From: Paragonimus westermani
Lineage: Eukaryota; Platyhelminthes; Trematoda; Plagiorchiida; Troglotrematidae
DNA length: 64,000 nt
Reading direction: 5' to 3'
Assembly (NCBI GenBank): GCA_008508345.1
Contig: QNGE01001696.1
Span: 1 to 64,000 of the forward strand
The notes under the pieces are model-generated. The model ran no database searches, was not told the origin of the DNA, and saw nothing but the letters and a program-made list of their open reading frames with translations. Shown in pieces: positions 62,945 to 64,000 of the stretch (positions are counted from its first letter, which is position 1; each line of letters begins with the position of its first letter). The translations under genes were made by a program, and so were the position numbers.

Positions 62945-63806
62945 GTATGAACTCTGAACTGAAAGATGCTCTATTTGTTATTATGCTGTCGGCTTTGTTT
63001 ACAAACAAATATTGTTGTACAACCCGAACAACCATTTGATTAAAAAAACATTTCCGTAAGTCTCTAACGCAAAATTACTTTGAAATGTATAAACACTCCA
63101 ATTGTAACGGGTATCACGTCAACTACTGACGAAACGCCCATGCTTCTTAATATGTGAAGAATCATAGCTAACCATCCGGCCACAAGTTTCTATTAATCGA
63201 AGCCGCCTGCAAAACACGTGCAGTTCGATAACACTATAAGAGAAGCAAGGGACTCTGTAATTCACAAACTGCAGGCACTTTCGGGATCGTAAAAGTCACG
63301 AAAAAGAAGCTGCCAACCTGAGTAAACAGAAAAAGAAACTAGCCCGGTAGTGGTGGCAGTTGTGGGTAACGCATCAACCATTTCTTAGTTACTTGCCTTC
63401 GGCTACAAATGAATGCAAGTTTTGGGTTAGCACAACGTTTTAGAACATCGGTTCAACAATAACCTCAGCTTATGAAATATTATGAACACATCTGCCATCA
63501 ATGCACTTGCCGAACTAAACGCGATGAGTTTTGTTTGTTAAGAACGGAGAAAATAATCTCTCATTTAAAAAGAATGGTGTTGAATCTCAACTCGCTGGTT
63601 CTGACTGTTAGGTACAGTTCTCGAAATAATATGTTAGTTGGGAACTTGTTGTACACAATTAGGAAATATTGGTCAGCTGTGGTCGAATAAAATGCGTACC
63701 TGGCGTAGTGGTAGCTAAGCGAATTTTGAAAAAGGATAACTCAAAATATACAAAAATTTCGAATAAGAAGTCTAAATTAAATGACCTTATTTATCCTGCC
63801 CACAAG

Positions 63807-64000
63807 ATATTATCGTGTTCTGTACAAATTTTGTGGGAGACGAAGTGTCCTGGCAGACACAACTCAAGTGCAGTTTAACAATAGTGCAGTTTCTTTACCA
63901 CGATCACTACATGAACTGCTGTCCGGTAGCTGTGATAACAGTCTTACCAAAACATCTGATTTCGAAGGCCCACTTCACCGAATATCTCAGCGAACATAAA
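63807..64000 (+). CDS. candidate exon reaching the window edge, unknown protein
   Basis: Acceptor CCTTATTTATCCTGCCCACAAG ends at 63806. The frame is open to a stop at 63997-63999, reading YYRVLYKFCGRRSVLADTTQ then VQFNNSAVSLPRSLHELLSG and ending DFEGPLHRISQRT. It may be a terminal exon, or may splice at CCG|GTAGCT inside. The window ends before this can be judged. Confidence 0.28.

Overview
Eukaryotic genomic DNA, AT-rich and gene-sparse. There are no operons, no long ORFs and no bacterial signals. The repeats point to a flatworm, most likely a digenean fluke: Penelope-like element (PLE) remnants with GIY-YIG endonuclease domains, and a tRNA-derived SINE that carries a hammerhead ribozyme, like the schistosome Sm-alpha elements. 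This placement is inference; no species marker gene is visible.

Repeats give the firmest annotation. PLE family A occurs at 2.6-3.5 kb (a head-to-head pair flanked by an 18-bp direct repeat), 11.3-11.9 kb and 16.6-17.3 kb. An older, different PLE (family B) lies at 24.4-25.1 kb. A tRNA-like repeat (family T) forms a near-perfect inverted composite at 13.86-14.60 kb, bounded by a 12-bp direct repeat, and an old inverted pair at 30.1-30.5 kb. A second tRNA-derived SINE (family S, about 205 bp, with an internal hammerhead ribozyme) occurs near 10.1, 31.9, 34.6-35.8 (cluster), 46.6 and 50.0 kb. A decayed mariner transposase lies at 48.9-49.5 kb.

The main result is that two unrelated retroelement families here carry hammerhead folds. 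In SINE-S the core, stem I and stem II are nearly complete at 34936-34980 and 50073-50117. In the PLE-A 3' region the core, stem I and stem III are present but stem II is reduced to one base pair (3370-3410 and 2611-2651).

Protein-coding content can only be seen as short open segments between consensus splice sites, mostly on the + strand and separated by introns of several kb. I list the best as candidate exons. They are ab initio calls without recognised homology, except a C2H2-zinc-finger-like segment at 62.8-62.9 kb. Many have reading phases that could join into one large gene spanning the window, but short exons leave enough freedom in frame choice that this is a hypothesis. Most of the window is unannotatable intron or intergenic DNA with a few microsatellites.
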